64,000 nucleotides of DNA from Thalassorhabdomicrobium marinisediminis (lineage in GTDB: Bacteria; Pseudomonadota; Alphaproteobacteria; Rhodobacterales; Rhodobacteraceae), in contig NZ_QCYG01000005.1 of assembly GCF_003072065.1 (NCBI RefSeq), positions 1 to 64,000 on the forward strand, read 5' to 3'. A program made the position numbers and the translations under genes. Below are positions 63,680 to 64,000 of the stretch, piece after piece (within the stretch, counting starts at the first letter, position 1; each line of letters begins with the position of its first letter). Under the pieces are notes generated by a model. That model saw only the letters and a list, made by a program, of their open reading frames with translations, was not told where the DNA came from and searched no databases.

Positions 63680-64000
63680 ATGGAGATTACCGGAGAACAA
63701 CGCATTGCCGCCGACAGCGACACCGTCTGGCGGCACCTGATCGACCCCGACACGCTCAAGGCCTGCATTCCGGGCTGCGACAGGTTCACGGGAACGCTCG
63801 AAGACGGGTATGAGGCGGTGATCAAGCAAAAGGTCGGCCCTTTCCCGATCACGGTGACCGTCTCGCTTGACGTGGAGGTCGTGAGCCTGCCCGACCGCTA
63901 CCGGATCAGCGCCGCCGGTCAGGGCGGGTTTGCGGGGCACGGCTCGGGCGTGGCCGATGTGACCCTGATCGACGCCGGGGGAGAGACGGTGCTCCGCTAT
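63680..64000 (+). CDS. SRPBCC/CoxG-like protein (partial)
   Basis: The ORF opens 'MEITGEQRIAADSDTVWRHLIDPDTLKACIPGCDRFTGT', the typical start of carbon-monoxide-dehydrogenase subunit G-like SRPBCC proteins, and runs out of the window after about 107 residues without a stop. ATG 63680 has GAGGA upstream, 10 bases after the regulator stop, so it is probably co-transcribed with it. CoxG-like proteins help mature molybdenum hydroxylases, but the full context is not visible. Confidence 0.88.
   Translation, partial: MEITGEQRIAADSDTVWRHLIDPDTLKACIPGCDRFTGTLEDGYEAVIKQKVGPFPITVTVSLDVEVVSLPDRYRISAAGQGGFAGHGSGVADVTLIDAGGETVLRY

Overview
The window looks like a chromosomal segment of a Roseobacter-group / Rhodobacteraceae alphaproteobacterium. 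This is an inference from high GC (most genes well above 60%), a pccB–pccA–methylmalonyl-CoA mutase locus next to an ScfR/PccR-type regulator, a sorbitol/mannitol (smo-like) ABC operon, a short prolyl-tRNA synthetase without the editing insert, and an Hda–Ppk–Ppx neighbourhood. No rRNA or CRISPR was seen. Two tRNAs (Ser-TGA, Leu-GAG) are present, both on the minus strand.

Layout. 1-2,850 is an accessory, decayed stretch: the end of an unidentified gene, a phage/GTA-type tail protein with a LamG-like domain preceded by a tiny coupled ORF, and a truncated FAD oxidoreductase pseudogene. 2,852-4,351 is a two-gene arsenic unit (arsR, acr3) without arsC. 4,532-12,262 is a complete polyol uptake and catabolism operon: LacI-type repressor, binding protein, two permeases, ATPase, mannitol 2-dehydrogenase and fructokinase. 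It has two matching palindromic operators and a very strong hairpin after the binding-protein gene. 12,263-13,150 holds small ORF remnants directly beyond the 3' end of tRNA-Ser. 13,463-33,115 is housekeeping: a SPOR lipoprotein, D,D-carboxypeptidase, tmk, holB, tatD, an MBL hydrolase, lipB, ctaD, carA, a cellulose-synthase-like glycosyltransferase and several oxidoreductases and regulators. 33,241-35,975 is parE, translationally coupled to an AT-rich orphan membrane protein. 36,186-47,645 carries a cytochrome c, lolC/lolD, proS, an AI-2E family permease, hda, ppk and ppx.

47,642-60,799 is a long minus-strand block dominated by propionyl-CoA assimilation: pccB, pccA and methylmalonyl-CoA mutase convert propionyl-CoA to succinyl-CoA. 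Interspersed are several small envelope lipoproteins and two sulfotransferase-like P-loop proteins. Divergent from it lie a Bcr/CflA-type MFS pump and the ScfR-family regulator (62,275-63,669). TTTGCAAA-like elements occur upstream of both pccB and the regulator gene, consistent with regulator-controlled propionyl-CoA carboxylase. The window ends inside a CoxG/SRPBCC-like gene.

Most of the window is conventional core genome. The least explained items are the small-lipoprotein/sulfotransferase-like insertions in the propionate cluster, the AT-rich gene fused by overlap to parE, the pair of small DUF3008-like proteins, and the decayed loci near both accessory edges.
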